From Celeribacter neptunius (lineage in GTDB: Bacteria; Pseudomonadota; Alphaproteobacteria; Rhodobacterales; Rhodobacteraceae), in the NCBI RefSeq assembly GCF_900113955.1, contig NZ_FORH01000008.1, positions 124,001 to 188,000 of the forward strand: a DNA stretch of 64,000 bases, written 5' to 3'. Positions within the stretch are counted from its first letter, which is position 1; each line of letters starts with the position of its first letter. The notes below the pieces were generated by a model, which was not told the DNA's origin, made no database searches, and saw only the letters and a list, made by a program, of their open reading frames with translations. The position numbers and the translations under genes were made by a program. Shown here one piece after another: positions 37,462-46,572 of the stretch.

Positions 37462-37485
37462 CGGGGTCCTTCGGGGCCCCGTTTT
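37462..37485 (+). terminator. Terminator of the DUF2892 gene
   Basis: CGGGGTCC pairs with GGGGCCCCG around TTC and is followed by TTTTC, 24 bases after the stop. Confidence 0.8.
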
Positions 37486-37547
37486 CATTTGCGAACAAGC
37501 GTGCCGAGCTGCACGTGGTTCCGATCGGTCATGATTTTTGGGAGGTC

Positions 37548-37621
37548 TGGAGCGGGCGGCGGGAATCGAACCCGCGTCATTAGCTTGGAAGGCTAAGGTC
37601 TTACCACTACACAACGCCCGC
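37548..37621 (-). tRNA. tRNA-Gly (anticodon UCC)
   Basis: On the minus strand GCGGGCG (37621-37615) pairs with CGCCCGC (37558-37552) as a perfect acceptor stem. The anticodon loop reads CTTCCAA with anticodon TCC, the T arm contains GGTTCGATTCC, and the D arm has AGTGGTAAGAC. The CCA end is encoded (37550-37548), giving 74 bases in all. Confidence 0.97.
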
Positions 37622-37800
37622 GCAGTGGACCCAGTGTTTAGGCGATGCTCCGGAGAGCGTCAAGAGCCGTCGCGGGCAGTTTCACCCGATCTCGAAGATC
37701 ACGATTTCTGATCCGGGCTTGACCTCGGTCAAATTTCCGAGTGAAAAGCTCGGATAAGAGGGGGCACCCTCTGCGACCCAGCCGAAAGCGATCCGTTCCC

Positions 37801-38958
37801 ATGCCCGTTTCCATGCCCGTTTCCACGACAGCCCGACATCTCGCTCCCGTTCTCCTTTCCACCGCGATCCTTGCCGCGCCCGCCGCGCGGGCCGAGCCGC
37901 TTGCGACGCTCGAAGCGCTGGGCGAAGCGCTGTTTTTCGATGTGAACCTGTCGGCGAACCGAACCGAGTCCTGTGCCTCCTGTCACAACCCGGAGGCGGG
38001 ATTCGCCGATCCGCGCGGCATGGCCTCGCCGGGCGATGATGGCGTCTCGGTCGGAGATCGCAACGCCCCCACCGCCAGCTACGCCCATCTCACCCCGGCG
38101 TTCACCGAGATCGCCGAGGGCGTCTTTCGAGGCGGGCAGTTCCTTGACGGTCGCGCCTCGACCCTTGCCGATCAGGCCGGCGGGCCGCCCTTGAACCCGA
38201 TCGAGATGGGGATGCCGGATGCCGCCTCCGTCGTTGCGCGGCTCGAGGAGAACCCGGATTACATCGCGGCTTTCACGAGCCTCTTTGGCGATGCGATTTT
38301 CTCGGACACCGATGCCGCCTATCTGGCGATGACCCGAGCCATCGAGGCTTTCGAGCAAACCGACCTGTTCTCGCCATTCGACAGCAAATACGACCGTTAC
38401 CTGCGCGGTGAGGTGGAGCTGACCCGGCAAGAGGCGCTGGGCGAGACGCTGTTCTTTTCCCAGCAATTCACCAACTGCAACATCTGTCACGAGCTGAACC
38501 CGCGCCCGGGCATGGCGGGCGAGACCTTCTCGAATTACGAATATCACAATATCGGCGTGCCGGAGAACACGGCGCTGCGCGAAATGAACGGTGCGGCGGG
38601 CACGGTGGATCGCGGGCTGGCCCAGAACCCGGCGGTGAATGATGCGCCGCAGACCGTGGGACGGTTCAAAGTGCCGACGCTCCGTAATGTCGCCGTCACC
38701 GGGCCGTATATGCACAATGGGGTCTTTCAGGACCTGCGCACGGTCGTGCTGTTCTACAACACCTACAACACCAAATCCGAGGCGCGGATGATCAACCCGG
38801 AAACCGGAGAACGCTTTGGCGCGCCGGAAGTGGCGGAGAATGTCTCGATGGGGGAACTGACCGAAGGGCCGGCGCTCGAGGATCGCGAAATAGACGCGCT
38901 GGTGGCCTTCATGAAGACGCTGACGGATGCGCGTTACGAGCATCTTCTGGAAGAGTGA
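37801..38958 (+). CDS. Di-haem cytochrome c peroxidase (CCP/MauG family)
   Basis: Periplasmic enzyme with two c-type haem sites, CASCH and CNICH, in the usual order; the likely reaction is reduction of H2O2 with cytochrome c. The 385-residue protein has an N-terminal signal segment (HLAPVLLSTAILAAPAARA) and the C-terminal PTLRNVAVTGPYMHNGVF motif of the family. The start is unclear: ATG 37801 and ATG 37813 lie in a duplicated 12-base unit (ATGCCCGTTTCC), and neither has a strong ribosome site; a GTG at 37741 is also open. Confidence 0.9.
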   Translation: MPVSMPVSTTARHLAPVLLSTAILAAPAARAEPLATLEALGEALFFDVNLSANRTESCASCHNPEAGFADPRGMASPGDDGVSVGDRNAPTASYAHLTPAFTEIAEGVFRGGQFLDGRASTLADQAGGPPLNPIEMGMPDAASVVARLEENPDYIAAFTSLFGDAIFSDTDAAYLAMTRAIEAFEQTDLFSPFDSKYDRYLRGEVELTRQEALGETLFFSQQFTNCNICHELNPRPGMAGETFSNYEYHNIGVPENTALREMNGAAGTVDRGLAQNPAVNDAPQTVGRFKVPTLRNVAVTGPYMHNGVFQDLRTVVLFYNTYNTKSEARMINPETGERFGAPEVAENVSMGELTEGPALEDREIDALVAFMKTLTDARYEHLLEE

Positions 38959-39002
38959 CACCCGGCCCCGAAGACAGTTTCTGTGAGGCTGAGTGAGAGA
39001 CG

Positions 39003-39572
39003 TTAGCCGCGCAGGTTCACGGGCACATCCGCCACGCGTGCGCCGTTTCCGAGATCGAGGGCGGCTTGCCAGATGCCCTTGGCGCGCAGGAGCGGCAGGG
39101 CGCGGGGGGTGGTTTTTGCGCCATCGATCAGGGTGATGCCCATGTCCCATTGCGCCTCGCTGAGATCGCGCCAGCAGACGTTGAGATGCACTTCGGAATG
39201 CTGGAACAGATGGCGGAGTGCGCGGGCCGGCAGGGTGGCGGCGAGATCGAGCGAGGGCAGCTTTTCAGGCAGCTCGAGCTGTTTGCCCTTGTCGAGCGCT
39301 TCCAGCGCCAGCGCCTGATAGCGCGCTTCGTAGCTGACGCGGACCAGCACATGGGCGCGGCTCAGCCCCTCGAGGGCCGAAGGCGCGTAGAGCGCCTCGT
39401 CGGAGAGTTCCATCAGCTTGCGGGCAAAATAGGCGGTGCCGCGTCGCGCCAGCAGAAGCTCTTCCGCCGGCGCATTGGGGGCGTCGAACCGCGCCCCCTT
39501 GCCCAGGCGGGCTTTCAGCGCCTCGCGGGCGGCCAGATCGGTCTCGGTCAAACCTGAAGAGGTCTGTGACAT
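39003..39572 (-). CDS. Maleylpyruvate isomerase N-terminal (MDMPI/DinB-fold) domain protein
   Basis: A 189-residue protein resembling the helical-bundle domain of mycothiol-dependent maleylpyruvate isomerases (ELSDEALYAPSALEGLSRAHVLVRVSYEARYQAL; HLFQHSEVHLNVCW with possible metal-binding His/Glu). It is the last gene of the gentisate operon, overlapping the dioxygenase stop by one base (TAATG). The same operon already has a GST-type isomerase. Alphaproteobacteria do not make mycothiol, so this one would need another thiol or have a different job. Confidence 0.75.
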   Translation of the reverse strand: MSQTSSGLTETDLAAREALKARLGKGARFDAPNAPAEELLLARRGTAYFARKLMELSDEALYAPSALEGLSRAHVLVRVSYEARYQALALEALDKGKQLELPEKLPSLDLAATLPARALRHLFQHSEVHLNVCWRDLSEAQWDMGITLIDGAKTTPRALPLLRAKGIWQAALDLGNGARVADVPVNLRG

Positions 39573-40675
39573 TACTGCCCCTCGATCATCTGACGCATGA
39601 AGCCGAGACGCTCCATGATCGGCGCATCCGAGAAGCGGAACAGGTCGAATTGCGTCTCCGCCTGCAGGGACCACGGCACCCAGGAGGGCACGACGAACAT
39701 GTCGCCCTTCTCCAACTTGTGGGTGACGCCGTTCAACACCACGGCGCCCTTGCCCTCAAAGACCTGGAACACGGTGGAGCCGACCTCGTTGCGCGTGGCG
39801 GTTTCGGTGCCGGCACGCAGACGGTGGAATTCGCAGCGGATCGTCGGCATCACATCGCCGCCGGTGGTCGGGTTGACGTAGCGGATTGCGGCGTGGCCTT
39901 GCTCGACGGTGGCGGGCTGGCCTTCATCCTCGAGCAAAAGCTGTTCGGTCAGCGCCCGGTCGGTGAATTCCCAGCGATAGGCGCCGATCGGCGAGGAGAC
40001 GGTGTTCTGCAGCTGCGACAGCGGCCGCAGACCCGGATGGCACCAAAGCCGCTCGCCACGGGAGTAATCCGGGGTGGCATTGTCGGTCACACGATCGGAG
40101 CCGAACTCGAAGAAGCCCACGTCCATCTGCTGGCTGAACGGAATGTCGAGACCGTCGATCCAGGCCATCGGCTCATTGGCGATGTTGTGGTGGCCGTGGA
40201 AGTTCCAGCCCGGGGTCAGCAACAGATCGCCGCGCGACATGCGCACCGGATCGCCATTGACCACGGTCCAGACGCCTTCGCCCTCGACCACAAACCGGAA
40301 AGCATTCTGGGAGTGCCGGTGCTCCGGCGCATTCTCGCCCGGGCAGAGATACTGGATCGCGGCCCAGAGCGTCGGCGTCACATAGGCATTGCCGCCGAGA
40401 CCCGGGTTGGCGAGGCCAATGGCGCGGCGTTCGCCGCCACGGCCCACCGGGACGAGTTCGCCGGATTTTTCCGCCAGCGGCAGAAGATCGGCCCAACGCC
40501 AAACATGCGGCACGGCCTTGGACTTTGGCACCATCGGCATCAGGTCGCCCAATTGGGTCCAGAGCGGCAAGAGGTTCTGCTCTTCGAAGCCTTTGTAAAG
40601 CGCACGCAGTTCCGGCGTGTCTTCCGGCTGCATGCCGTGCGCAACGGTGTCGTGGCTACGATCTTCGGTCAACAT
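39572..40675 (-). CDS. gtdA: Gentisate 1,2-dioxygenase
   Basis: Fe(II) ring-cleavage enzyme that turns gentisate into maleylpyruvate. The 367-residue protein is a double cupin. The first cupin carries the iron ligands in PEHRHSQNAFRFVVEG and NFHGHHN, and the second is degenerate (GSTVFQVFEGKGAVVLNG). GGAGG precedes ATG 40675. It lies between the two isomerase genes in an operon that also codes the hydroxylase making gentisate. Confidence 0.95.
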   Translation of the reverse strand: MLTEDRSHDTVAHGMQPEDTPELRALYKGFEEQNLLPLWTQLGDLMPMVPKSKAVPHVWRWADLLPLAEKSGELVPVGRGGERRAIGLANPGLGGNAYVTPTLWAAIQYLCPGENAPEHRHSQNAFRFVVEGEGVWTVVNGDPVRMSRGDLLLTPGWNFHGHHNIANEPMAWIDGLDIPFSQQMDVGFFEFGSDRVTDNATPDYSRGERLWCHPGLRPLSQLQNTVSSPIGAYRWEFTDRALTEQLLLEDEGQPATVEQGHAAIRYVNPTTGGDVMPTIRCEFHRLRAGTETATRNEVGSTVFQVFEGKGAVVLNGVTHKLEKGDMFVVPSWVPWSLQAETQFDLFRFSDAPIMERLGFMRQMIEGQ

Positions 40676-40733
40676 GGTGAATTCCTCCGGGTTGGGTCAC
40701 GCGTCAGGCCGCGTGCATGTGGGGCAGGGCGCC

Positions 40734-41381
40734 TCAGGCGGCGTCGGGTTGATTGGGCGGGGCGGCGTTCTGGAAGGCCGGCAGCTTGTCGAGCTCGGCA
40801 TAGATGCGCGAGATCACCGGCCAGGTGTCCAGCGGCACGCCAAAGCGTTTGTTGTTCCAGACCTGGGCATAGAGGCAGCAATCGGCCATCGTTGGCGTGT
40901 CGCCGTGGCAGTAGAGCCCGGTCTGATCAGAGCCCGACAGCTCGGCTTCCAATGCGTCAAAGGTGAGGGTGACCCAATGGGTGAACCACTCTTTCTGCGC
41001 CTCTTCGTCGGCGCCGAACTGATCGCGGAGGCGGAACAAAACGCGCAGGTTGTTCAGCGGGTGGATCTCCAGCGCGATCATCTGGGACAGGGCGCGCACG
41101 CGGGCACGACCGTCCGGGTCCTTGGGCAAAAGCGCCGGCTCCGGATAGGTTTCGTCGAGCCATTCCATGATCGCCAGAGATTGCGTCAGGAAACTTCCGT
41201 CCTCGCGCTCGAGCGTCGGCACCAGGCCTTGCGGGTTCTTCGCCAGATACTCGGGCGTCCGCGTCTCTCCGGTGCGCAACACGTAGGGAACATAGTCATA
41301 GTCCAGCCCCTTCAAATTCAACGCGGCACGCAGCCGCGTTGAAGTCGAGGACCGGAAGAAGTTGTGCAACTTCAGAGTCAT
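40734..41381 (-). CDS. Maleylpyruvate isomerase, glutathione S-transferase (zeta) type
   Basis: Glutathione-dependent cis-trans isomerase that converts maleylpyruvate to fumarylpyruvate. The 215-residue protein has the zeta-class N-terminal active site FFRSSTSTRLRAALNLKGL (SSxS motif), the NPQGLVPTLE turn and the QSLAIMEWLDE segment. ATG at 41381 is preferred over the longer open frame. It sits directly after the fumarylpyruvate hydrolase gene. It could act on maleylacetoacetate in other hosts, but context favours the gentisate route. Confidence 0.92.
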   Translation of the reverse strand: MTLKLHNFFRSSTSTRLRAALNLKGLDYDYVPYVLRTGETRTPEYLAKNPQGLVPTLEREDGSFLTQSLAIMEWLDETYPEPALLPKDPDGRARVRALSQMIALEIHPLNNLRVLFRLRDQFGADEEAQKEWFTHWVTLTFDALEAELSGSDQTGLYCHGDTPTMADCCLYAQVWNNKRFGVPLDTWPVISRIYAELDKLPAFQNAAPPNQPDAA

Positions 41382-41394
41382 CAGATCAGGCCTT

Positions 41395-42093
41395 TCAGGC
41401 TTCGCGTTTGCCGATCGGGGTCTCGATCTTGCCGAGGCCTTCGATTTCGACCACGCAGGTGTCGCCCTCATTCATCGCGCCGACGCCCGCGGGCGTGCCG
41501 GTCATGATCAGATCGCCCGGCTGAAGCGCGATGGAATGCGACAAGATCGAGATGATCTCCGGCACCGACCAGATCAGTTCGTTCAGGTCCGCGTCCTGTT
41601 TCACTTCGCCATTCATCGTGAGCTTGATCGAGCCCTTGTCCGGGTGACCGACTTTCGAGACCGGGAACACCGGGCCGATCACGGCAGAGCGGTCGAAGGC
41701 CTTGCCCCAGTCCCAGGGGCGGCCTTGCTCGCGCGCTTTCAGTTGCAGGTCACGACGGGTCAGGTCATTGCCGACGGCATAGCCCCAGACGTGGGACAGG
41801 CTGTCTTCCTCGGCGATGTTCTTGCCACCCTTGCCGATCACCGCCACGAGTTCCGCCTCGTAGTGGAAATTCTCGGTCTGCGGCGGGTAGGCGACCACTT
41901 CACCGGTGTCGACCACGGCATCGGCCGGCTTGGTGAAGAAGAAGGGCGGATCGCGATCCGGGTCCTTGCCCATCTCGCGGGCATGCGCCGCATAGTTGCG
42001 GCCGACGCAGAAGATGCGACGGACCGGCAGACGGTCGTCAGAGCCGTCAACGGCGACAGTGGCCGGATCGGCAGGGGGGAAGACATAAGCCAT
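41395..42093 (-). CDS. Fumarylpyruvate hydrolase (FAH family)
   Basis: Splits fumarylpyruvate into fumarate and pyruvate, the last step of the gentisate route. The 232-residue protein has the FAH-family metal site (FHYEAELVAVIG, HVWGYAVGNDLTRRDLQ), the CVGRNYAAHAREMG start and IMTGTPAGVGAM near the end. It is 13 bases upstream of the isomerase gene in the operon. Confidence 0.93.
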   Translation of the reverse strand: MAYVFPPADPATVAVDGSDDRLPVRRIFCVGRNYAAHAREMGKDPDRDPPFFFTKPADAVVDTGEVVAYPPQTENFHYEAELVAVIGKGGKNIAEEDSLSHVWGYAVGNDLTRRDLQLKAREQGRPWDWGKAFDRSAVIGPVFPVSKVGHPDKGSIKLTMNGEVKQDADLNELIWSVPEIISILSHSIALQPGDLIMTGTPAGVGAMNEGDTCVVEIEGLGKIETPIGKREA

Positions 42094-42124
42094 AGGGGTG
42101 TCCTTTGCGTTTCTTTTGGGGAAG

Positions 42125-43345
42125 TTATTCCGCCGCGGTTTTCAGCGCCGCGTTGACGGTGGTGTCGTCGAGACCGGTGGAGCCGTAGAGCCAGGACAGC
42201 TGGTCGTACCATTCCTCCTGCGTCATGTTCGACATCACATGGTTGCGCACGGCGGCTTTCGCATCGTCCGGGTGATAGATGTATTCGCCGATCAGGCGCG
42301 AGTTCATCTGCACGCGGGCGGTGCGGACCTTGCGCATTTCCTGATAGATCTGCAGCGCACGTTCGACATTGTCGCCGTAATGCTCGATACAATGCGACAG
42401 CGCGACGGCGTCTTCCATCGCCATGCAGGCGCCTTGTGCGAAGTATTGCAGCATCGGGTGGGCGGCATCGCCCAAAAGCGCCACACGGTCCTCGACCCAG
42501 TTCGAAATCGGATCGCGGTCACAGAGCACCCAGAGCTTCCAGTCGGAGCCATGTTCAATCACCTGACGGGCTTTCGGGTGGATATGCTCGAACCCCTGCG
42601 CCACTTCTTCCTTGGACACCGGGCGGCCGGCAATCGCTTCCTGCACGTCGCGGTGATAGGTCACCACGAGGTTGAACACTTTCCAGCCCTTGAGCGGGTA
42701 ATGCACGATGTGACATTTCGGACCGGCCCAGAGCGTCGCGGCGTTCCAGCGCAGATCCTCGGGCATCTGTTCGGTCGGGATCACGGAACGATAGGTGGTG
42801 TGGCCGGAGATGCGCGGCTCGCCATCGCCGATCATCTGATTGCGGATCGGGGAGCGCAGACCTTCGGCACCGATCAGGAAGGAGCCCTTGATCGCATCGC
42901 GGTCTTTCACCTTGAGCGTCACGGAGGTGCCGTCCTGCTCATAGCCTTCGACCACGTGATTGGTGCGGATGTCGACGAGCGGGCTGTCTTCGCAATACTT
43001 GAGCAAGACGCCGTGCAGGTCGGCGCGGTGCACCACGGCATAGGGGTTCTTGAAGCGCTCGCGGAACGGCTCGTCCAGCGGAATCGAGGTGATGTCCTCG
43101 GCGGTCTGGGCATCCATCAGACGCAGCTTGTCGATATAGACCGCCTTTTCGCGGGCCTCGTCGCCGACACCCAGGTAGTCGAAACAATGGAAGGCGTTCG
43201 GGCCGATCTGGATGCCGGCGCCGATCTCGCCCAGAGCGGGCGCCTGTTCGACGACGATGGAGCGATGGCCCTTGCGGGCGAGGCCACAGGCGGCGGCGAG
43301 GCCGCCGATGCCGCCCCCGGCGATGATAATGGGAAGATCAGACAT
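42125..43345 (-). CDS. 3-Hydroxybenzoate 6-hydroxylase
   Basis: Flavin monooxygenase that para-hydroxylates 3-hydroxybenzoate to gentisate with NADH. The 406-residue protein has the FAD site IIIAGGGIGGLAAACGLAR at the N-terminus, a central LIGAEGLRSPIR (DG-like motif) and VALLGDAAHPMLQYFAQGA. The gene composition of the operon (gentisate dioxygenase, isomerase, hydrolase) makes 3-hydroxybenzoate the most likely substrate. A salicylate-type hydroxylase is the alternative in this superfamily, but it would not lead to gentisate. Confidence 0.9.
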   Translation of the reverse strand: MSDLPIIIAGGGIGGLAAACGLARKGHRSIVVEQAPALGEIGAGIQIGPNAFHCFDYLGVGDEAREKAVYIDKLRLMDAQTAEDITSIPLDEPFRERFKNPYAVVHRADLHGVLLKYCEDSPLVDIRTNHVVEGYEQDGTSVTLKVKDRDAIKGSFLIGAEGLRSPIRNQMIGDGEPRISGHTTYRSVIPTEQMPEDLRWNAATLWAGPKCHIVHYPLKGWKVFNLVVTYHRDVQEAIAGRPVSKEEVAQGFEHIHPKARQVIEHGSDWKLWVLCDRDPISNWVEDRVALLGDAAHPMLQYFAQGACMAMEDAVALSHCIEHYGDNVERALQIYQEMRKVRTARVQMNSRLIGEYIYHPDDAKAAVRNHVMSNMTQEEWYDQLSWLYGSTGLDDTTVNAALKTAAE

Positions 43346-43364
43346 GATAGTCTCCTTTCGATAC

Positions 43365-44756
43365 TCAGCCGCCGATGAGGCGTGGAATGGTGAGGGTGAG
43401 CGCCGGGATCATCAGGATCAGCGCCACACGGATGACCTCGGAACCGAGGAAGGGCATGACACCGCGGAAGACGGTGGACATGGGCGTGTCCTTGGCGAGC
43501 GAGGAAATGATGAAAACATTGAGCCCGACGGGCGGGGTGATCAGCCCGAGCTCCACAACGATGAGGGCGAGAATGCCGAACCAGATCTTGAGATCCTCAT
43601 TGTCCATGCCGAAGGCGGCCATATCGGCGCTGACGTAATCGCCGCCGTTCAATGCGATCAGCGTCGGCCAGAAGAACGGCACCACCACGAGGATCATCGC
43701 CAGGCTCTCCATGAAGCAGCCGAGCACGACGAAGGCGATGAGCATGATGACGAGCACCAGCATCGGGCCCATGCCGGAGTTTGCCGCCCATTCAGACAGC
43801 GCCTGGGGCAGGCCGGAACGGGTGAAGAAGCCCTTGAGCACCTCGGCGCCGAACAGGATCAGGTAGATCATGCCGGAGGTGATGGCGGTGGCGTGGAGCG
43901 CATTCTTCAGCCCCTGCCAATTGAGCCCTTCGCCGGTCATGGCGCGCAACGCAAAGCCGTAGGCGCCGATCAGGAAGACCCCGACGGAAGCCGCGGGTGT
44001 CGGCGTGAACAGGCCAAAACCAAGGCCGAGGATGATCGCGCCAAAGATCACGATCACCGGCAACAGGCGCTTGAGCGCGGCATTGCGCTCGTCGCGCGGC
44101 ATCGGCCGCGGCTCGGGGGCCAGATCGGGTTTGACCCGCACCAGCACGGCAATGACGAGGATGAAGGACAGAACGGCCAGAAGACCGGGAATGACGGCGG
44201 CCTGGAACATCTTGAGGATCGAGCCCTCGACGATGATCGCGTAGATCACCAGCGCCACGGAGGGCGGGATCAGGATGCCCAGGGTGCCACCGGCAGCCAG
44301 AGCCCCGGCAGAGAGACGATCCTTGTAGCCCAGCTCCTTGAGTTCCGGCAGGGCGACCTTGCCCATGGTGGCGGCGGTGGCGAGCGAGGAGCCGCAGACC
44401 GCGCCAAACCCGCCACAGGCCGCAATCGCTGCCATGGCCACGCCGCCTCTGAGACGCGACAGCAGGGCTTCGAGACCTTTGAACAGGTCCGACGAGAGCC
44501 GTGCCTCGGCGGCGATATAGCCCATGAGCACAAAGAGCGGCACGACCGAGAGATCGTAATTGGCGACATTCTCCCACAAGAGCGATTTGAACTGCTTCAG
44601 ATAGGGCACGAAGCGTACATAGGGCAGGGCCAATGAGAGCGCATAGGTGCCGCCGATGCCGACGACGATCATGGCAATGCCCACCGGCATGCGCAGCATC
44701 AGCAGGATAAAGAGGATGACGAGGCCGACAACCCCGATGGTGATGGGATCAAGCAT
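43365..44756 (-). CDS. dctM: TRAP transporter large membrane subunit (gentisate operon)
   Basis: A 463-residue transport subunit with about 12 hydrophobic segments (IGVVGLVILFILLMLRMPVGIAMIVVG at the start) and the DctM signature regions AACGGFGAVCGSSLATAATMGKVALPELK and GTLGILIPPSVALVIYAI. ATG at 44756 is preferred because the upstream ATG (44765) overlaps its own ribosome site. It overlaps dctQ by 8 bases. It is driven by a sodium or proton gradient; the likely cargo is 3-hydroxybenzoate or gentisate. Confidence 0.93.
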   Translation of the reverse strand: MLDPITIGVVGLVILFILLMLRMPVGIAMIVVGIGGTYALSLALPYVRFVPYLKQFKSLLWENVANYDLSVVPLFVLMGYIAAEARLSSDLFKGLEALLSRLRGGVAMAAIAACGGFGAVCGSSLATAATMGKVALPELKELGYKDRLSAGALAAGGTLGILIPPSVALVIYAIIVEGSILKMFQAAVIPGLLAVLSFILVIAVLVRVKPDLAPEPRPMPRDERNAALKRLLPVIVIFGAIILGLGFGLFTPTPAASVGVFLIGAYGFALRAMTGEGLNWQGLKNALHATAITSGMIYLILFGAEVLKGFFTRSGLPQALSEWAANSGMGPMLVLVIMLIAFVVLGCFMESLAMILVVVPFFWPTLIALNGGDYVSADMAAFGMDNEDLKIWFGILALIVVELGLITPPVGLNVFIISSLAKDTPMSTVFRGVMPFLGSEVIRVALILMIPALTLTIPRLIGG

Positions 44757-45246
44757 AGCGTGCATCTCCGAAAATCTGGCTGACAGAGACCACGGCCCAG
44801 AGGATCATCGAGGCAATGCCGGGAATGTAGAAGGGCCAGATCGGCCAGCCCAAGACACCGGCCTCGGCCGCGTCCGAGTGAATCTCGAGCATGCCGAGCA
44901 CCATCCAATAGGCCAGGAACAGCGCAATGGCGGCGGTGAGCGTGAGCCACATGTGATCGAGAAGACGTTTCACCGGCATCGGCGCATTGGCGACGAAGAG
45001 ATCGACCGCCACATGGCCGCGCGAGGCCTGGGTGTAGGGAAAGAACATCAGCGCCGCACCGGAAATGGCGAGCTGGACAAAGTCCTCATAGCCGGGAAGG
45101 CCGGAGACAGGGAGGCCCAACGGGGCCAGAAACCGATCGAGAATGAATGCGCCAGTATTGGTGGTGGTGACCATCACGATGACAAAGAGGATCGCGCCTC
45201 CAAGCATAGCAAAGATGTCTGCCAGGCGCGTCACATGTGCGTGCAT
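44749..45246 (-). CDS. dctQ: TRAP transporter small membrane subunit (gentisate operon)
   Basis: A 165-residue protein with four hydrophobic segments and the DctQ hallmark GHVAVDLFVANAPMPVKRLLD following a second helix (AISGAALMFFPYTQASRG). It pairs with the DctM coded next and the binding protein upstream. Confidence 0.9.
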   Translation of the reverse strand: MHAHVTRLADIFAMLGGAILFVIVMVTTTNTGAFILDRFLAPLGLPVSGLPGYEDFVQLAISGAALMFFPYTQASRGHVAVDLFVANAPMPVKRLLDHMWLTLTAAIALFLAYWMVLGMLEIHSDAAEAGVLGWPIWPFYIPGIASMILWAVVSVSQIFGDARYA

Positions 45247-45360
45247 AGCATGCCTCCCGGTATGGGTGCGTGTTTCGTGGGTGTATCGGGAGAGCGGCGG
45301 GTGGCCCGCCGCTCAGACTGTTGTTTGTCTTGAGCTATTCGCCTGGCTTATGCGCCAGAC

Positions 45361-46407
45361 TTATTCACCCTGAGCTGCGGCTTCGGCGGCGCGGGCGGCT
45401 TCGACCAGCGCAGCGCCGTCGATGCCCTTGCTGGACACTTCCTCGACCCAGCGGGCCACGACCTGTTCGCCGGCGGCTTCGAATTTCGCCGCATCTTCCT
45501 CGGAGAAGGTGGTGCGGCTCACGCCGGCTGCGTCGAGCGCGGAAATCCCGGCGCCTTCGAACTCTTCCCACATGGCACCGATCTCGGCCGAGACATGGGT
45601 GGTGGAATTGTTGTCGATCACCGCTTTCAGATCGTCGGGCAGATCTTCGTAGACGTCCTTGTTCATCGCCAGCATGAAGACGGCGGTGCCGAAACGGTCG
45701 CCATTCGGCAGTTCGGCGGTGTATTTGTCGAGCTCCTGCAATTTCAGCGCCGGCACGATCTCATAGGTGGTCATGGCGCCGTCGATCACGCCCTTGGCCA
45801 TGGCTTCCGGCACGGCGGGGACCGGCAGGCTCACCGGCTCGGCGCCAAGCGCTTCGATCAGCCAGGCTCCGGTGCGGGACGGCGTGCGCAGCTTCATGCC
45901 CGCGACATCCTCGAACTTGGTCACTTCCTTGTTGCCGGAATGGATCAGGTTGCCGTCATTGGAATGCAGGAACAGGATATGGATGTCCTCGAAATCCTCG
46001 GCCAGCAGATCGAGCGAGGCATTCAAGGCGATCGTCGTGTCGGTGGCGGAACCACGGTGCACGGTCGGCAGCTCAAAAACTTCGGTGCGCGGGAAGACCC
46101 CCGGGGTGTAGCCCAGAAGCGTCCAGACGATGTCGGCGGTGCCGTCGCGCACCTGGCTGTAGAGTTCACTGGGTTTGCCGCCCATGGACATCGACGGGTA
46201 GATCTGGATGTCGATCTGGCCGTCGCTCTCGGCGCGCACCTTTTCCGCCCAGGGTTCCAACATCACCTTATGGGCATTGGCCACCGGCGGCAGGAAATGA
46301 TGCATGATCAGGGTGACGTCCTTGGCGAATGCGGACGTCGCGGACAGGGTTGTGGACAGGATGGTTGCCGCGGCCAGTGCGCCGAGCAATTTGGTCTTTT
46401 TGAACAT
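45361..46407 (-). CDS. dctP: TRAP substrate-binding protein (gentisate operon)
   Basis: Periplasmic 348-residue binding protein with a Sec signal peptide (MFKKTKLLGALAAATILSTT). DctP family features are QIYPSMSMGGKPSELYSQVRDGTADIVWTLLGYTP and the arginine motif region MKLRTPSRTGAWLIEALGAEPV. GGAGGAG precedes ATG 46407. It is the first gene of the operon, facing marR across a spacer with two operator-like repeats. It is paralogous to the binding protein at 48940-49980. Confidence 0.93.
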   Translation of the reverse strand: MFKKTKLLGALAAATILSTTLSATSAFAKDVTLIMHHFLPPVANAHKVMLEPWAEKVRAESDGQIDIQIYPSMSMGGKPSELYSQVRDGTADIVWTLLGYTPGVFPRTEVFELPTVHRGSATDTTIALNASLDLLAEDFEDIHILFLHSNDGNLIHSGNKEVTKFEDVAGMKLRTPSRTGAWLIEALGAEPVSLPVPAVPEAMAKGVIDGAMTTYEIVPALKLQELDKYTAELPNGDRFGTAVFMLAMNKDVYEDLPDDLKAVIDNNSTTHVSAEIGAMWEEFEGAGISALDAAGVSRTTFSEEDAAKFEAAGEQVVARWVEEVSSKGIDGAALVEAARAAEAAAQGE

Positions 46408-46454
46408 GTGAGCTCCTCCGATTATCTCTGGGCGCACTCCCGTTGCGCCATATA

Positions 46455-46512
46455 GTGGGTATACTTACTATTGATCTGAGTCAATCTGGTAAGCATACTT
46501 ATTATTGACCTG
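46455..46512. promoter_or_regulatory. Tandem operator-like repeats between dctP and marR
   Basis: ATACTTACTATTGATCTG (46461-46478) and ATACTTATTATTGACCTG (46495-46512) match at 16 of 18 bases, 34 bases apart. Each lies within a partial palindrome of the form GTAAGTATACTTAC (46455-46468 and 46489-46502). The pair sits in a divergent spacer next to a MarR gene, the classic place for its operators. Confidence 0.65.
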
Positions 46513-46572
46513 CCTCATGTGTTTGGGCATTTGGGGCGGGCGAGATGTCGCAGGGTATGGGAGAACAGCGTC

